Source of the DNA: Psychromonas sp. 14N.309.X.WAT.B.A12
GTDB lineage: Bacteria; Pseudomonadota; Gammaproteobacteria; Enterobacterales; Psychromonadaceae
Reading direction: 5' to 3'
Assembly (NCBI RefSeq): GCF_030397575.1
Contig: NZ_JAPNXS010000004.1
Location: 243,866 to 307,865, forward strand
Length of the DNA: 64,000 nucleotides
The translations under genes and the position numbers were made by a program. The notes under the pieces are model-generated. The model ran no database searches, was not told the origin of the DNA, and was given only the letters and a program-made list of their open reading frames with translations. This document shows, one piece after another, positions 9,594 to 20,526 of this stretch; within the stretch, counting starts at the first letter, position 1; each line of letters begins with the position of its first letter.

Positions 9594-11360
9594 GTGAGTT
9601 TACCAATTAGAGAATTTGATGCGATTGTGATTGGTGCTGGTGGTGCAGGTATGCGCGCAGCATTATCAATTTCGCAAGAAGGCAAAAGCTGTGCGTTGAT
9701 TAGTAAAGTATTTCCAACGCGTTCACACACTGTATCTGCTCAAGGTGGTATTACCGTTGCTCTAGGTAATGCACATGAAGATGATTGGCAGTGGCATATG
9801 TACGATACCGTTAAAGGTTCAGATTTCATCGGTGATCAAGACGCTATCGAATATATGTGTAATGAAGGCCCTGAGGCGGTACGTGAACTTGAGAATATGG
9901 GGTTACCATTTTCTCGCTTTGAAAATGGTTCAGTTTACCAACGTCCATTCGGCGGTCAATCTAAAGAATTTGGCGGTGAACAAGCTGCGCGAACTGCAGC
10001 AGCAGCAGACCGAACAGGTCATGCCTTGTTACATACGCTTTACCAGCAAAATATTAAAAATAAAACAACCGTTTTCTCGGAATGGTATGCGCTTGATTTA
10101 GTTAAAAATGATGATGGCGATATTGTTGGTTGTACTGCTATTGAAATAGAAACCGGTGAAGTGTGCATGTTTAAAGCACAGGCTACCGTGCTTGCTACAG
10201 GTGGTGCGGGTCGTATTTATGCATCAACAACTAATGCACATATTAATACTGGTGATGGTGTTGGTATGGCTCTTCGTGCAGGCGTGCCTGTACAAGACAT
10301 GGAAATGTGGCAATTTCACCCAACCGGTATAGCAGGTGCAGGAACACTCGTTACTGAAGGCTGTCGTGGTGAAGGTGGTTACCTTTTAAATAAAGATGGT
10401 GAACGCTTCATGGAGCGTTATGCGCCTAATGCTAAAGATTTAGCGGGTCGTGATGTGGTTGCTCGTTCAATCATGATCGAAATCCGTGAAGGCCGTGGCT
10501 GTGATGGACCTTGGGGTACACACATTAAATTAAAATTAGATCATCTTGGTAAAGAAGTGCTAGAAAGTCGCTTACCAGGAGTATGTGAATTATCACGTAC
10601 TTTTGCACACGTTGATCCAGTACATGAACCAATTCCGATCATTCCTACTTGTCATTACATGATGGGTGGCGTACCTACAACTGTTAATGGTCAAGTATTG
10701 AAACTTGATAAAGATGGTAAAGATGTAGAAGTGAAAGGGTTATTTGCAGTAGGTGAAATCGCATGTGTATCTGTTCATGGCGCTAACCGTTTAGGCGGTA
10801 ACTCTTTACTAGACTTAGTGGTATTTGGTCGTGCAGCCGGTAAACACTTAGGCAAAGTATTGAGCGTTGAAAACACTTCTAAAGCACCAACTGAAGCAAA
10901 TATTGAAGCTGCATTAGAGCGTTATAATCGTTGGGAAAATGGTGATGGTACTGAATGCCCTAACGAAATTCGTAAAGACCTAAAAGAGTGTATGCAGAAT
11001 AACTTCGGTGTATTCCGTGATGGTCCAGCGATGGCAGAAGGTCTTGCTGAACTTGAAAACATTCGTAAGCGTTTGAAAAATGCTAAATTAAGCGATAAGA
11101 GTAGTGAATTTAATACTGATCGCATCGAATGTTTAGAGTTAGATAATTTGATGGAAACTGCTTTGGCAACTGCTAAATCAGCTAATTTCCGTACAGAGAG
11201 TCGAGGTGCGCATAGCCGTTTCGATTTCCCTGATCGTGATGATGCAAACTGGTTACATCACAGTATGTATATCGCAGAAACAGAAAGTATGTGTAAACGT
11301 GACGTTAATATGGCGCCAGTACTACGTGAAGCTTTCCCCCCTAAAGCGCGTGTTTACTAG
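9594..11360 (+). CDS. sdhA: Succinate dehydrogenase flavoprotein subunit
   Basis: Oxidises succinate to fumarate with covalently bound FAD on the cytoplasmic face. The 588-residue protein shows the dinucleotide-binding [10 protein letters not shown] near residue 15, the FAD-linking His in [12 protein letters not shown], the active-site QFHPTGI and RGEGGYLLN segments, and HYMMGGVPT. The length equals that of E. coli SdhA. It starts with GTG directly after the sdhD stop, so it is translationally coupled. Confidence 0.96.
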   Translation: MSLPIREFDAIVIGAGGAGMRAALSISQEGKSCALISKVFPTRSHTVSAQGGITVALGNAHEDDWQWHMYDTVKGSDFIGDQDAIEYMCNEGPEAVRELENMGLPFSRFENGSVYQRPFGGQSKEFGGEQAARTAAAADRTGHALLHTLYQQNIKNKTTVFSEWYALDLVKNDDGDIVGCTAIEIETGEVCMFKAQATVLATGGAGRIYASTTNAHINTGDGVGMALRAGVPVQDMEMWQFHPTGIAGAGTLVTEGCRGEGGYLLNKDGERFMERYAPNAKDLAGRDVVARSIMIEIREGRGCDGPWGTHIKLKLDHLGKEVLESRLPGVCELSRTFAHVDPVHEPIPIIPTCHYMMGGVPTTVNGQVLKLDKDGKDVEVKGLFAVGEIACVSVHGANRLGGNSLLDLVVFGRAAGKHLGKVLSVENTSKAPTEANIEAALERYNRWENGDGTECPNEIRKDLKECMQNNFGVFRDGPAMAEGLAELENIRKRLKNAKLSDKSSEFNTDRIECLELDNLMETALATAKSANFRTESRGAHSRFDFPDRDDANWLHHSMYIAETESMCKRDVNMAPVLREAFPPKARVY

Positions 11361-11373
11361 AAGGTTTATAGAT

Positions 11374-12090
11374 ATGAATATTAATTTCTCAATTTACCGT
11401 TACAACCCTGATGTTGATGCTAAACCTTATATGCAGGATACATCGTTAGATGTACCTGAAGGTTCAGATATGATGGTGTTAGATGCACTTATCTTGCTAA
11501 AAGAAAAAGATGCGTCACTTTCTTTCCGTCGTTCATGCCGTGAAGGGGTTTGTGGATCTGATGGCGTTAACATGAATGGTAAAAATGGACTTGCATGCAT
11601 TACGCCATTGTCTGAGGTGTTATCAACAGGCAAAAAAGTAATTATTCGTCCATTACCAGGCTTACCTGTGATTCGCGATTTAGTGATCGACATGACACAA
11701 TTTTATACTCAGTATGAAAAAGTGAAACCATTTTTAATTAACGATGACAGAACTCCACCTGCTGGTGAATTTAAACAATCACCAGAAGAGCGTGAAAAAC
11801 TTGATGGATTGTACGAATGTATCTTATGTGCATGTTGTTCAACTTCTTGTCCTTCATTTTGGTGGAACCCAGATAAGTTTATTGGTCCAGCTGGGTTATT
11901 GGCTGCTTATCGTTTTCTCATTGACAGCCGAGATAGTGCAACAGAAGAACGCTTATCGAATTTAGATGATGCTTTTAGTGTTTTTCGTTGTCACAGTATC
12001 ATGAACTGCGTTAGTGTTTGTCCTAAGGGATTAAACCCAACCAAAGCGATTGGTAAAATAAAATCGATGTTATTACAGCGCGCTGTTTAA
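11374..12090 (+). CDS. sdhB: Succinate dehydrogenase iron-sulfur subunit
   Basis: Carries electrons from FAD to quinone through three Fe-S clusters. The 238-residue protein has an N-terminal plant-ferredoxin-like domain with CREGVCGSDGVNMNGKNGLAC (2Fe-2S) and a C-terminal domain with CILCACCSTSCPSFWW and CHSIMNCVSVCPKGLNP (4Fe-4S and 3Fe-4S). The ATG at 11374 is preceded by GAAGG. A longer frame reaching back into sdhA is not credible. Confidence 0.96.
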   Translation: MNINFSIYRYNPDVDAKPYMQDTSLDVPEGSDMMVLDALILLKEKDASLSFRRSCREGVCGSDGVNMNGKNGLACITPLSEVLSTGKKVIIRPLPGLPVIRDLVIDMTQFYTQYEKVKPFLINDDRTPPAGEFKQSPEEREKLDGLYECILCACCSTSCPSFWWNPDKFIGPAGLLAAYRFLIDSRDSATEERLSNLDDAFSVFRCHSIMNCVSVCPKGLNPTKAIGKIKSMLLQRAV

Positions 12091-12143
12091 TTACTAATTT
12101 ACACATGATTAGTGAAATAATCATAATAATATAAGGAACGTTA

Positions 12144-14954
12144 ATGCCAACTAATGTTATGGAAACTTGGTTAGCCTCATCGCATCTTTCCGGGGCAAAT
12201 TCCACTTATATTGAAGACCTTTATGAGTCTTATTTAGACGATCCATGCTCTGTGGATGCTAATTGGCGAGAAGTCTTTGATGAATTACCAAGTGTGAGCG
12301 ACACTCCTGAAGAGCGTCACTCCGTTATCCGCGAACAGATGAAACATGCGGCTAAAGCGCCAAAATGTTTCACTCCTCCTCAAGGTGCTGTTCATAATGA
12401 TGCTAAACAAGTAAAAGTGTTGCAATTGATCGGGGCATATCGTCATCGTGGTCATGAAGCCGCTAACTTAGATCCACTTGGTTTAGTTAAAAACGAAACA
12501 ATTAAAGAATTAGACCCATTTTACCATGATTTAACAGGGTCTGATTTAGATGCCAACTTTAATGTAGGTTCATTTGCTGCTGGCAATGAAACTATGATCT
12601 TAAAAGATTTAGTGGCTTCTTTAAAACGTACTTACTGCGGTTCGTTAGGTGTGGAATATATGCACATCACGGATACTGAAGAAAAGCGTTGGATTCAAAA
12701 TCGTATTGAATCAAGTGAAAGTCGTCCATCTTTCAGTAATGAAGCAAAACAACGCTTCCTTGAAGAGTTAACGGCAGCTGAAGGATTAGAGCGTTACATT
12801 GGCTCGAAATTCCCAGGTGCAAAACGTTTCTCATTAGAAGGTGGTGATTCTTTTGTTCCAATGCTTAAAGAATTGATCCGTCGTTCTGGAGAGCAAGGGG
12901 CTGAAGCGGTTGTTATTGGTATGGCTCACCGTGGTCGTCTAAACGTACTGGTTAATGTATTAGGTAAAAAGCCAACTGATCTTTTCAATGAGTTTGCTGG
13001 TAAACACGACAATATTGATGGCTCAAGCGATGTTAAATATCATCAAGGCTTCAGTAGTGATTTTAAAACACCTAAAGGTAACGTTCATTTATCACTAGCG
13101 TTTAACCCATCACATTTAGAAATTGTTAATCCAGTGGTACTTGGGTCGGTTCGTGCGCGTCAAGAACGTTTAAACGGTATCGGTGAAAGTGTACTGCCTA
13201 TTACTATTCATGGTGATTCGGCGATTGCTGGTCAAGGTGTTGTGCAAGAGACATTCAATATGTCACAAGCAAGAGCCTTCAAAGTAAGCGGTACTATCCG
13301 CATTGTGATTAATAACCAAGTTGGTTTCACAACCTCTAATCGTGAAGATACACGTTCTACGCGTTACTGTACTGATATCGCGAAAATGGTCCAAGCACCT
13401 ATTTTCCATGTTAACGGTGATGACCCTGAAGCGGTAATGCATGCAACGCAAATTGCAATTGATTTCCGTAATAAATTTAAACGTGATGTTGTCATTGATT
13501 TAGTGTGTTACCGTCGCCATGGTCACAATGAAGCTGATGAGCCAAGTGCAACACAGCCTGTGATGTACAAAAAAATCAAAAAACACCCAACTACACGCGA
13601 AATCTACTCTAAACAGTTAGAAAGCGAAGGTGTGATTAGCAGTGCAGATGCTAAGAGTTTAATTAGCACATATCGTGATGCGTTAGATAACGGTGAGTGT
13701 GTTGTTAAAGAATGGCAAGAGATGCAAGGTAACTCTATTGATTGGACTCCTTACCTTAAACATACTTGGCAATCACCTTACGAAGCTTCTTTCCAAAAAG
13801 AGCGTTTAAGAGAATTAGCGGAATCTATTAGTCAATACCCTGAAGATCAAGTACAGCATTCACGTGTTGCAAAAATCTATAAAGATCGCTTGATGATGGC
13901 ACGTGGTGAAAAACTATGTGACTGGGGCTTTGCTGAAAACTTAGCATACGCAACGTTACTCGATTCTCGTTACAACATTCGCTTAGTCGGTCAAGATTCT
14001 GGTCGTGGTACTTTCTTCCATCGTCATGCTGTTTTACATGAGCAATCTGAAGCGGGTCGTTACATTCCACTACAAAATATCTCAGATGAGCAAGGCCATT
14101 TTGATGTACATGATTCTGTATTATCAGAAGAAGCGGTTTTAGCATTTGAATACGGTTATTCAACAGCTGCACCTAAAGGTCTATGTATATGGGAAGCGCA
14201 GTTTGGTGATTTTGCGAATGGTGCGCAAGTTGTATTTGATCAGTTCTTATCATCAGGTGAACAGAAGTGGGGCCGTATGTGTGGTCTAACTGTGTTGTTA
14301 CCTCATGGTTATGAAGGTCAAGGACCTGAGCATTCATCTGCACGTTTGGAACGTTACTTACAATTATGTGCTGAACATAATATGCAAGTATGTATTCCTT
14401 CTACACCTGCACAGGTTTACCACATGTTACGTCGCCAAGTGATTCGTTCTATGCGTCGTCCATTAATCGTTATGTCACCTAAATCTTTATTACGTCACCC
14501 GATGGCCGTATCTAGTTTAGATGAACTATCGTCTGGTACATTCCAAAATGCAATTGGTGAAGTGGATGAGTTAGATCCAAAATCGGTCAATCGCGTTGTG
14601 CTTTGTAGTGGTAAAGTTTACTACGAATTATTAGACAAACGTCGCACTGAAGAATTAAATAACGTTGCTATCGTTCGTATTGAGCAACTTTATCCTTTCC
14701 CAATGGACGAGCTAAACGACATAATTGAACAATACGCGCATGTTAAAGACTTTGTTTGGTGTCAAGAAGAGCCACAAAATCAAGGTGCTTGGTACTGTAG
14801 TCAACATAACTTTAGAACTGTTCTGCCAGAAGGTGCTAACTTGCAATATGCAGGTCGTGCAGCATCAGCATCAACAGCGGTAGGTTATATGTCACTGCAT
14901 GTGAAGCAGCAAAAAGCATTAGTTAATGAAGCACTTGGTTTTGATGAACAGTAA
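12144..14954 (+). CDS. sucA: 2-oxoglutarate dehydrogenase E1 component
   Basis: The thiamine-diphosphate-dependent decarboxylase of the 2-oxoglutarate dehydrogenase complex, which makes succinyl-CoA together with SucB and Lpd (the latter not in this window). The 936-residue protein matches the family length. The N terminus SSHLSGANSTYIEDLYESYLDDP is the E2-binding segment. GMAHRGRLNVL and HGDSAIAGQGVVQET lie in the E1 active-site half, and the GDDPEA..NNQVGF region forms the ThDP/Mg motif. It has AAGGAA before the ATG and lies 53 bases after sdhB in the same operon. Confidence 0.96.
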   Translation: MPTNVMETWLASSHLSGANSTYIEDLYESYLDDPCSVDANWREVFDELPSVSDTPEERHSVIREQMKHAAKAPKCFTPPQGAVHNDAKQVKVLQLIGAYRHRGHEAANLDPLGLVKNETIKELDPFYHDLTGSDLDANFNVGSFAAGNETMILKDLVASLKRTYCGSLGVEYMHITDTEEKRWIQNRIESSESRPSFSNEAKQRFLEELTAAEGLERYIGSKFPGAKRFSLEGGDSFVPMLKELIRRSGEQGAEAVVIGMAHRGRLNVLVNVLGKKPTDLFNEFAGKHDNIDGSSDVKYHQGFSSDFKTPKGNVHLSLAFNPSHLEIVNPVVLGSVRARQERLNGIGESVLPITIHGDSAIAGQGVVQETFNMSQARAFKVSGTIRIVINNQVGFTTSNREDTRSTRYCTDIAKMVQAPIFHVNGDDPEAVMHATQIAIDFRNKFKRDVVIDLVCYRRHGHNEADEPSATQPVMYKKIKKHPTTREIYSKQLESEGVISSADAKSLISTYRDALDNGECVVKEWQEMQGNSIDWTPYLKHTWQSPYEASFQKERLRELAESISQYPEDQVQHSRVAKIYKDRLMMARGEKLCDWGFAENLAYATLLDSRYNIRLVGQDSGRGTFFHRHAVLHEQSEAGRYIPLQNISDEQGHFDVHDSVLSEEAVLAFEYGYSTAAPKGLCIWEAQFGDFANGAQVVFDQFLSSGEQKWGRMCGLTVLLPHGYEGQGPEHSSARLERYLQLCAEHNMQVCIPSTPAQVYHMLRRQVIRSMRRPLIVMSPKSLLRHPMAVSSLDELSSGTFQNAIGEVDELDPKSVNRVVLCSGKVYYELLDKRRTEELNNVAIVRIEQLYPFPMDELNDIIEQYAHVKDFVWCQEEPQNQGAWYCSQHNFRTVLPEGANLQYAGRAASASTAVGYMSLHVKQQKALVNEALGFDEQ

Positions 14955-15003
14955 TCAAAATTAAATTTAATTATATAAAAATTTATTGTAGGAAGTATTA
15001 ATT

Positions 15004-16170
15004 ATGATTGAAGTATTAGTTCCAGAATTGCCTGAATCAGTTGCAGATGCAACAGTGGCAACTTGGCATAAACACCCTGGTGATTTTGTAGAGCGCGATG
15101 AAGTTTTAGTTGAAATCGAAACTGACAAAGTAGTCCTTGAAGTACCTGCTACAGTGACAGGTATTTTAAAAGAAATTATTGAAGATGAAGGCGCAACGGT
15201 TTTATCTAAGCAATTGTTAGCAAAACTTGAAGAAGGTGATGCGCCAGCGGCGAAAGAAGAGGAAGTAGTCGAAGAGCAAGCTCCTGCTAAAGCTGCTGAT
15301 GCAAGCCCATCTGTTCGTCGTTTAATGTTAGAGCAAGATATAGATGCTCGTGATATTAAAGGCTCTGGTAAAGGCGGCGTAATTACTCGTGAAGACGTTG
15401 AGAAATTCCGCACAGAGAAGAACAAAAGTGAAACTGCGCCTAAGGTTGATATCGTTGCTGCTGTTGCCGCACGAAGTGATAAACGAGTTCCAATGACTCG
15501 TCTTCGTAAACGTGTTGCTGAACGTCTGTTAGAGGCGAAAAACTCTACTGCAATGTTAACCACTTTCAATGAAGTGAACATGAAACCTATCATGGATCTT
15601 CGTAAGCAATACCAAGAAGTATTCGAGAAAAAACACGGTATTCGTTTAGGCTTTATGTCTTTCTACATTAAAGCTGTAACTGAAGCGTTAAAACGTTACC
15701 CAGAAGTAAATGCAGCGATTGATGGCGATGATATTGTTTATCATAACTTCTTCGATATTAGCATTGCAGTATCTACACCACGTGGTTTAGTAACACCTGT
15801 ATTACGTGACACAGATACACTTAGCGTTGCTGAGATTGAACAGGGCATTCGTGACCTTGCAATTAAAGGCCGTGACGGTAAATTAACTGTTGATGAAATG
15901 ATGGGGGGGAACTTCACTGTAACCAACGGTGGTGTATTTGGTTCATTACTTTCAACGCCAATTATTAATCCACCGCAAGCTGCTATCTTAGGTATGCACA
16001 AAATTCAAGACCGCCCAATGGCTATTGATGGCAAAGTTGAGATATTACCTATGATGTACTTAGCACTTTCGTATGATCATCGTTTAATTGATGGCAAAGA
16101 ATCAGTAGGATTCTTGGTAACAATTAAAGAGCTACTAGAAGATCCAACTCGTCTATTATTAGACATTTAA
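15004..16170 (+). CDS. sucB: 2-oxoglutarate dehydrogenase E2 (dihydrolipoyl succinyltransferase)
   Basis: The core acyltransferase of the 2-oxoglutarate dehydrogenase complex. It has an N-terminal lipoyl domain with the lipoylated Lys in [13 protein letters not shown], a short linker, a peripheral subunit-binding domain ([32 protein letters not shown]), and a catalytic domain ending in [11 protein letters not shown] with the catalytic His and Asp. At 388 residues it is somewhat shorter than E. coli SucB (about 405), because the alanine/proline linker is reduced. It follows sucA by 49 bases with a GGAAG site. Confidence 0.95.
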   Translation: MIEVLVPELPESVADATVATWHKHPGDFVERDEVLVEIETDKVVLEVPATVTGILKEIIEDEGATVLSKQLLAKLEEGDAPAAKEEEVVEEQAPAKAADASPSVRRLMLEQDIDARDIKGSGKGGVITREDVEKFRTEKNKSETAPKVDIVAAVAARSDKRVPMTRLRKRVAERLLEAKNSTAMLTTFNEVNMKPIMDLRKQYQEVFEKKHGIRLGFMSFYIKAVTEALKRYPEVNAAIDGDDIVYHNFFDISIAVSTPRGLVTPVLRDTDTLSVAEIEQGIRDLAIKGRDGKLTVDEMMGGNFTVTNGGVFGSLLSTPIINPPQAAILGMHKIQDRPMAIDGKVEILPMMYLALSYDHRLIDGKESVGFLVTIKELLEDPTRLLLDI

Positions 16171-16193
16171 TTCCACGCTTCAGTATCCCTTCC

Positions 16194-16221
16194 TTAGCTG
16201 CCTATATTGGTAGGCAGCTAA
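16194..16221 (+). promoter_or_regulatory. Perfect intercistronic hairpin between sucB and sucC
   Basis: TTAGCTGCCTA / TAGGCAGCTAA forms an 11-bp perfect stem with a 6-base loop in the 120-bp sucB-sucC gap. Only a weak T-tract follows. It may be a partial terminator or an mRNA-stability element that sets the sucAB:sucCD ratio. Its function is inferred. Confidence 0.6.
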
Positions 16222-16290
16222 TTTCATAAATTGTTTTTACACTCACAGCTTTCGGGCTATTAAGTTTAACTCAACAAATGGAAATCAAAC

Positions 16291-17457
16291 ATGAATTTGC
16301 ATGAATATCAGGCAAAACAGCTATTTAAAGAGTACGGTCTACCAGTTCCACAGGGTGTTGCCTGTGATAGTGGTGAAGATGCAGTTAATGCCGCGTCTAA
16401 GTTAGGCGGCGACAAATGGGTTATCAAGTGCCAAGTACATGCAGGCGGTCGCGGTAAAGCGGGTGGCGTGCAGTTAGTTGATTCAAAAGAGTCTATTCGT
16501 GAATTTGCTAATAAATGGTTAGGTCAAAACTTAGTAACTTATCAAACTGATGCCAATGGTCAGCCAGTGAACAAGTTGTTATTAGAAAGCTGTAGCGATA
16601 TTGCCAATGAATTATATTTAGGTGCAGTTATTGACCGTGCATCACAACGTGTGACGTTCATGGCATCTACTGAAGGTGGGGTTGAAATCGAGAAGGTTGC
16701 TGAAGAAACACCTGAACTTATTCATACAGTGACGATTGATCCATTGGTTGGTGCGCAAGCATATCAAGGTCGTGAATTAGCATTTAAATTAGGTCTTTCT
16801 GGCAAGCAGATTGGTCAATTTACAAAAATATTTTTAGGCTTAGCGACTATCTTCCAAGATAAAGATTTATCTCTATTAGAGATTAATCCGCTGGTTGTGA
16901 CTGGTAGCGATGACCTGATCTGTTTAGACGGCAAAATTTCCATTGATTCTAATGCAATGTATCGTCAAAAAGCACTAAATGAAATTAACGATACTACTCA
17001 AGATGATGCACGTGAAATGCATGCTGCTCAGTGGGAACTTAACTATGTAGCACTTGATGGTAACATCGGTTGTATGGTTAACGGCGCTGGTCTAGCAATG
17101 GGTACAATGGATATTGTACATTTGCATGGCGGTAACCCGGCTAACTTCTTAGATGTTGGTGGCGGTGCAACTAAAGAGCGTGTGACTGAAGCGTTTAAGA
17201 TTATTTTATCTGACGATAAAGTGGAAGCGGTATTAGTGAATATCTTTGGTGGTATTGTACGTTGTGATTTAATTGCTGACGGTGTTATCGGAGCTGTTGA
17301 AGAAGTCGGTGTATCAGTACCAGTTATTGTTCGTTTAGAAGGTAACAACGCTGAATTAGGTCGTAAGATTTTAGCGGAGTCTGGTTTAAATATTATTGCA
17401 GCAACATCATTAACAGATGCAGCTGTGCAATCTGTGAAAGCGGTAGGTGGCAAATAA
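16291..17457 (+). CDS. sucC: Succinyl-CoA synthetase beta subunit
   Basis: Substrate-level phosphorylation: succinyl-CoA is converted to succinate with formation of ATP or GTP, by a complex with SucD. The 388 residues equal the E. coli length. An ATP-grasp domain is at the N terminus ([20 protein letters not shown], then [15 protein letters not shown]), and the C-terminal CoA-ligase domain has [18 protein letters not shown] and [10 protein letters not shown]. The stop codon shares one base with the sucD start (TAATG), so the pair is coupled. Confidence 0.96.
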   Translation: MNLHEYQAKQLFKEYGLPVPQGVACDSGEDAVNAASKLGGDKWVIKCQVHAGGRGKAGGVQLVDSKESIREFANKWLGQNLVTYQTDANGQPVNKLLLESCSDIANELYLGAVIDRASQRVTFMASTEGGVEIEKVAEETPELIHTVTIDPLVGAQAYQGRELAFKLGLSGKQIGQFTKIFLGLATIFQDKDLSLLEINPLVVTGSDDLICLDGKISIDSNAMYRQKALNEINDTTQDDAREMHAAQWELNYVALDGNIGCMVNGAGLAMGTMDIVHLHGGNPANFLDVGGGATKERVTEAFKIILSDDKVEAVLVNIFGGIVRCDLIADGVIGAVEEVGVSVPVIVRLEGNNAELGRKILAESGLNIIAATSLTDAAVQSVKAVGGK

Positions 17458-18329
17458 TGAGCATTTTAATTAATAAAGATACTAAAGTAATTTGTCAGGG
17501 ATTCACTGGTGGACAAGGTACATTCCATTCTGAGCAAGCGCTTGAGTACGGTACAAAAATGGTCGGTGGTGTATCACCAGGTAAAGGTGGTCAAACGCAT
17601 TTAGGTTTACCTGTATTTAATACGGTAAGCGAAGCGGTACAATCTACAGGCGCAACAGCTTCTGTTATCTATGTACCAGCTCCATTTTGTAAAGATGCTA
17701 TTTTAGAAGCAATTGACGCAGGCATTAAGTTGATTGTTACTATCACTGAAGGTATCCCTACTTTGGATTTAGTTGAAGTTAAAATCAAACTAGATCAAGC
17801 GGGTGTTGTGATGGTTGGTCCTAACTGTCCTGGTGTTATTACACCTGATGAATGTAAGATCGGTATCATGCCTGGTCATATTCATAAGAAAGGTAAAGTA
17901 GGTATTGTTTCTCGCTCAGGTACATTAACTTATGAAGCTGTAAAACAAACTACTGACGAAGGCTTTGGGCAATCAACGTGTGTAGGTATTGGTGGTGATC
18001 CAATTCCTGGTTCAAGCTTTATTGATATCTTAAAGCTGTTCCAAGAAGATCCAGAAACAGAAGCGATTGTGATGATCGGTGAAATCGGCGGTACTGCTGA
18101 AGAAGAAGCGGCTGCTTTCATTAAAGCTAACGTGACTAAACCTGTTGTTTCTTACATTGCTGGTGTAACTGCACCTGCTGGTAAGCGTATGGGGCATGCT
18201 GGCGCTATCATCGCTGGTGGTAAAGGTACTGCTGAAGATAAGTTTAAAGCATTAGAAGATGCAGGTGTTAAAACCACTAAATCGTTAGCGGATATCGGCA
18301 AAGCATTGCGTGAAATTACTGGTTGGTAA
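17457..18329 (+). CDS. sucD: Succinyl-CoA synthetase alpha subunit
   Basis: Carries the phosphohistidine and CoA-binding site of succinyl-CoA synthetase. The 290-residue protein starts [23 protein letters not shown] (CoA-binding Rossmann fold), includes GPNCPGVI and [10 protein letters not shown], and has the phosphorylated His in [11 protein letters not shown]. It is the last gene of sdhCDAB-sucABCD; a strong terminator follows. Confidence 0.96.
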   Translation: MSILINKDTKVICQGFTGGQGTFHSEQALEYGTKMVGGVSPGKGGQTHLGLPVFNTVSEAVQSTGATASVIYVPAPFCKDAILEAIDAGIKLIVTITEGIPTLDLVEVKIKLDQAGVVMVGPNCPGVITPDECKIGIMPGHIHKKGKVGIVSRSGTLTYEAVKQTTDEGFGQSTCVGIGGDPIPGSSFIDILKLFQEDPETEAIVMIGEIGGTAEEEAAAFIKANVTKPVVSYIAGVTAPAGKRMGHAGAIIAGGKGTAEDKFKALEDAGVKTTKSLADIGKALREITGW

Positions 18330-18362
18330 TTAACTTAGTTTAATTTTACCATCTCATTATCA

Positions 18363-18386
18363 AACCTCGCTTATGCGGGGTTTTTT
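18363..18386 (+). terminator. Terminator of the sdh-suc operon
   Basis: The stem AACCTCGC / GCGGGGTT (one G-T pair) has a TTAT loop and a T6 run. It lies 34 bases after the sucD stop codon. Confidence 0.9.
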
Positions 18387-18725
18387 ATGTATTCACTTTA
18401 TCACTCAAATTTTATTCTCTCCTTATTACATAGTCTTTTTTGACTGAGAGTGACACTGCACTCTTGTCAAAGAGCGAGTCGATTTACTTTATGCTTTTTA
18501 TATACCTTTACTGAACTAGTTATTGCCGTGTATCGGAAGAAAGGTCATTTATAATAGATATTCATATCACATTGGGCCGCGTATTTTACCGGACTTTTTT
18601 ATAAAAAATATTTATTAAAATAATGGGATTTATTTACCCAACTTGTTGACTAAGTACTGTGACAAGCTTAATTATCACTTAAGCTTTATTGTTAATTTCT
18701 TATTTAGTCTGTGACAAGGTTATCC
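18387..18725. other. Intergenic region with an isolated hairpin
   Basis: No gene is seen in this 339-bp gap. A near-perfect hairpin at 18439-18471 (TTTGAC..AGAGTG / CACTCT.GTCAAA, 6-base loop) has no T-tract on either strand, so it is not an obvious terminator. The rest is AT-rich leader for the following secreted-protein gene. Confidence 0.5.
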
Positions 18726-19214
18726 ATGAACTTAGTTAAAACACTGCCTGCGTTATTATTGTTTTATGCAATCCCAAGTATGGCAGAAACAAGCGTTACC
18801 AATGTAACTCCAATCAATCCAAGCAACCTCTATGGCAGTTGGTTTTGTCAGCATAAAATTGAAGAGCCTAACTCTAATATGGTGGTTGATGTTAATTACC
18901 GTATCCAATATAACCAAGATAATACCTCGCAAGGTTATGGGATTTTATTGTTTACGTTAAGCGGTATGCCAAAATTAAAATACAGTATAACGGATAGCTC
19001 TACGTGGCAGTTAAAAGAAGACGTTTTGAGCATGAATTCTCAAAATATAGACTTTAAAAATGTCAGTCATCCAGAACTAGAATCAATTTTAAATTTAAAG
19101 AAGATATTACCAGCGACGGTTAATGAATCAGGAAAGATTGTGAACTTAAGCAAGAATGAGTTAACGGTTAAGTCAGATGCTTACAGTGAATTAATTCAAT
19201 GCGTTAGAGCTTAA
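18726..19214 (+). CDS. Secreted/periplasmic protein of unknown function
   Basis: I do not recognise this family. The 162-residue product begins with a clear signal peptide (MNLVKTLPALLLFYAIPSMAETS, probable cleavage after SMA). The mature part is about 140 residues, rich in beta-type segments, with one cysteine near each end (YGSWFCQH and LIQCVRA) that could form a disulfide in the periplasm. The opening LYGSWFCQH resembles small lipocalin-like stress proteins only superficially. The ATG at 18726 is preferred to a GTG 15 bases upstream because AAGG lies six bases before it. Single gene; a hairpin separates it from convergent rlmG. Confidence 0.6.
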   Translation: MNLVKTLPALLLFYAIPSMAETSVTNVTPINPSNLYGSWFCQHKIEEPNSNMVVDVNYRIQYNQDNTSQGYGILLFTLSGMPKLKYSITDSSTWQLKEDVLSMNSQNIDFKNVSHPELESILNLKKILPATVNESGKIVNLSKNELTVKSDAYSELIQCVRA

Positions 19215-19217
19215 TAT

Positions 19218-19244
19218 GATTAGGTCAATTTCACTGACCTAATC
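19218..19244. terminator. Bidirectional hairpin between convergent genes
   Basis: A perfect 10-bp stem, GATTAGGTCA / TGACCTAATC, with a 7-base loop starts four bases after the preceding stop codon and faces the rlmG stop. Confidence 0.6.
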
Positions 19245-19262
19245 AACTGATCTATATGCAGG

Positions 19263-20411
19263 TTAATCTCTTTTAATTGCACGCAGAATAACGAATTTTT
19301 TGTTTTCTGCAATTAACTCACAATTACCAAAGATACGATTTAACTTATCTTGATAATCTAAATGACGGTTACCAACAATAACTAATTCACCATTAATTGC
19401 TAAGCAGAAGTGTGCATCATTAAACATGCTCCAAGCGATATGGTCGGTAATAGCATGTTGTTGATGGAACGGTGGGTTACATAAAATTAAATCATAGCTA
19501 CGAGACTTGAATCCAACTAAACCATTATTCACTACAAAACGCGTGTTATCTGAACGCTCTTCTTCAAAGTTTTTCAGCATATTAATACGTGCGGAATCAA
19601 CAGCCATATATGACTCATCAATGAAGGTAATTTGCGCATCTGGATAAGCTTGTGCTGCAGCCATACCCACTACACCATTACCACAACCCAGATCCACAAC
19701 TTTAGTGAAATCGCCTTCAGGAAGGTTATCCATCAAGTAACGGCCACCAATATCTAAGTGGTTGCGTGAAAATACATTGGCGTGATTGTGTATTTTCCAA
19801 TCAAAACGTTCTATGTCCCAAGTGATTGCTACTTCTTTTTCTGGAACGTTTATTTGATCAGGTAAGCTAAATATAAGACGAGATTTCTTCTTAGCTAATG
19901 AAGTTTTAGTGGTACCGATATATTTTTCAAATAATGCTAATGTTGATTTATGAATCGCATCAACTTTACCGGCAGCAACAACGATTGTGTCTTTATTGAT
20001 AACAGTGCTTAATTGTTGTAATTGATGCTCTAAAAAAGACAACGTCTTAGGTACTTTAATTAGCACTACTTTTGCATTTGTTGGTAATGGCTGCAAACTA
20101 TCTTGAATTAATAGTGTCTCAGTAGGACATTGATTACGCTGCATATTGAGTTTAATAGAGCTGACAGATAAAAATGAATCTGAAACAACGGTTCTTTGTG
20201 TCTCTTTAAAAAAACAGCTTAGTGCACCAAAACCATCATTGATAATTAATAATTGCCCATCTTCGGTAATGTATTTACCTAATTCATTATCCTGGAAGTG
20301 GTTGATCAGGTATTCATCTGCTGAATCCCATGCTTGTAAGGTTTCATTTTTTCTGCGTGGGTGACGATGTAAAATTAATGTTTGATCTGCAATGATTAAT
20401 GCTTCATTCAT
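19263..20411 (-). CDS. rlmG: 23S rRNA (guanine-1835-N2)-methyltransferase
   Basis: Methylates G1835 of 23S rRNA using SAM. The 382-residue protein follows E. coli RlmG throughout. An N-terminal pseudo-methyltransferase half carries LQAWDSADEYL and VLIKVPKTLSFLEHQL. The C-terminal catalytic half has VVDLGCGNGVVGM (SAM motif I), FIDESYMAV and the NPPFHQQHAITD motif typical of base N-methyltransferases. The sister enzyme RsmC is distinguished by the longer RlmG-type N-terminal half. It is a single gene, divergent from the GH18-like lipoprotein gene. Confidence 0.92.
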   Translation of the reverse strand: MNEALIIADQTLILHRHPRRKNETLQAWDSADEYLINHFQDNELGKYITEDGQLLIINDGFGALSCFFKETQRTVVSDSFLSVSSIKLNMQRNQCPTETLLIQDSLQPLPTNAKVVLIKVPKTLSFLEHQLQQLSTVINKDTIVVAAGKVDAIHKSTLALFEKYIGTTKTSLAKKKSRLIFSLPDQINVPEKEVAITWDIERFDWKIHNHANVFSRNHLDIGGRYLMDNLPEGDFTKVVDLGCGNGVVGMAAAQAYPDAQITFIDESYMAVDSARINMLKNFEEERSDNTRFVVNNGLVGFKSRSYDLILCNPPFHQQHAITDHIAWSMFNDAHFCLAINGELVIVGNRHLDYQDKLNRIFGNCELIAENKKFVILRAIKRD

Positions 20412-20526
20412 AGGTTTAGCCTAGTTATGTATATAGTGTAAGTTAATGTGCTATTTTAACTTGCTTGCTTGCTTAAGGTAAGTGATATTATGCCTGTACT
20501 CAAAATGAATAAGGATGAGATGCTTT

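Noticed and set aside
18439..18471. Terminator or riboswitch in the gap after sucD
   Set aside because: The hairpin is real but has no T-tract, and the true operon terminator is already at 18363; no riboswitch pattern is recognisable.
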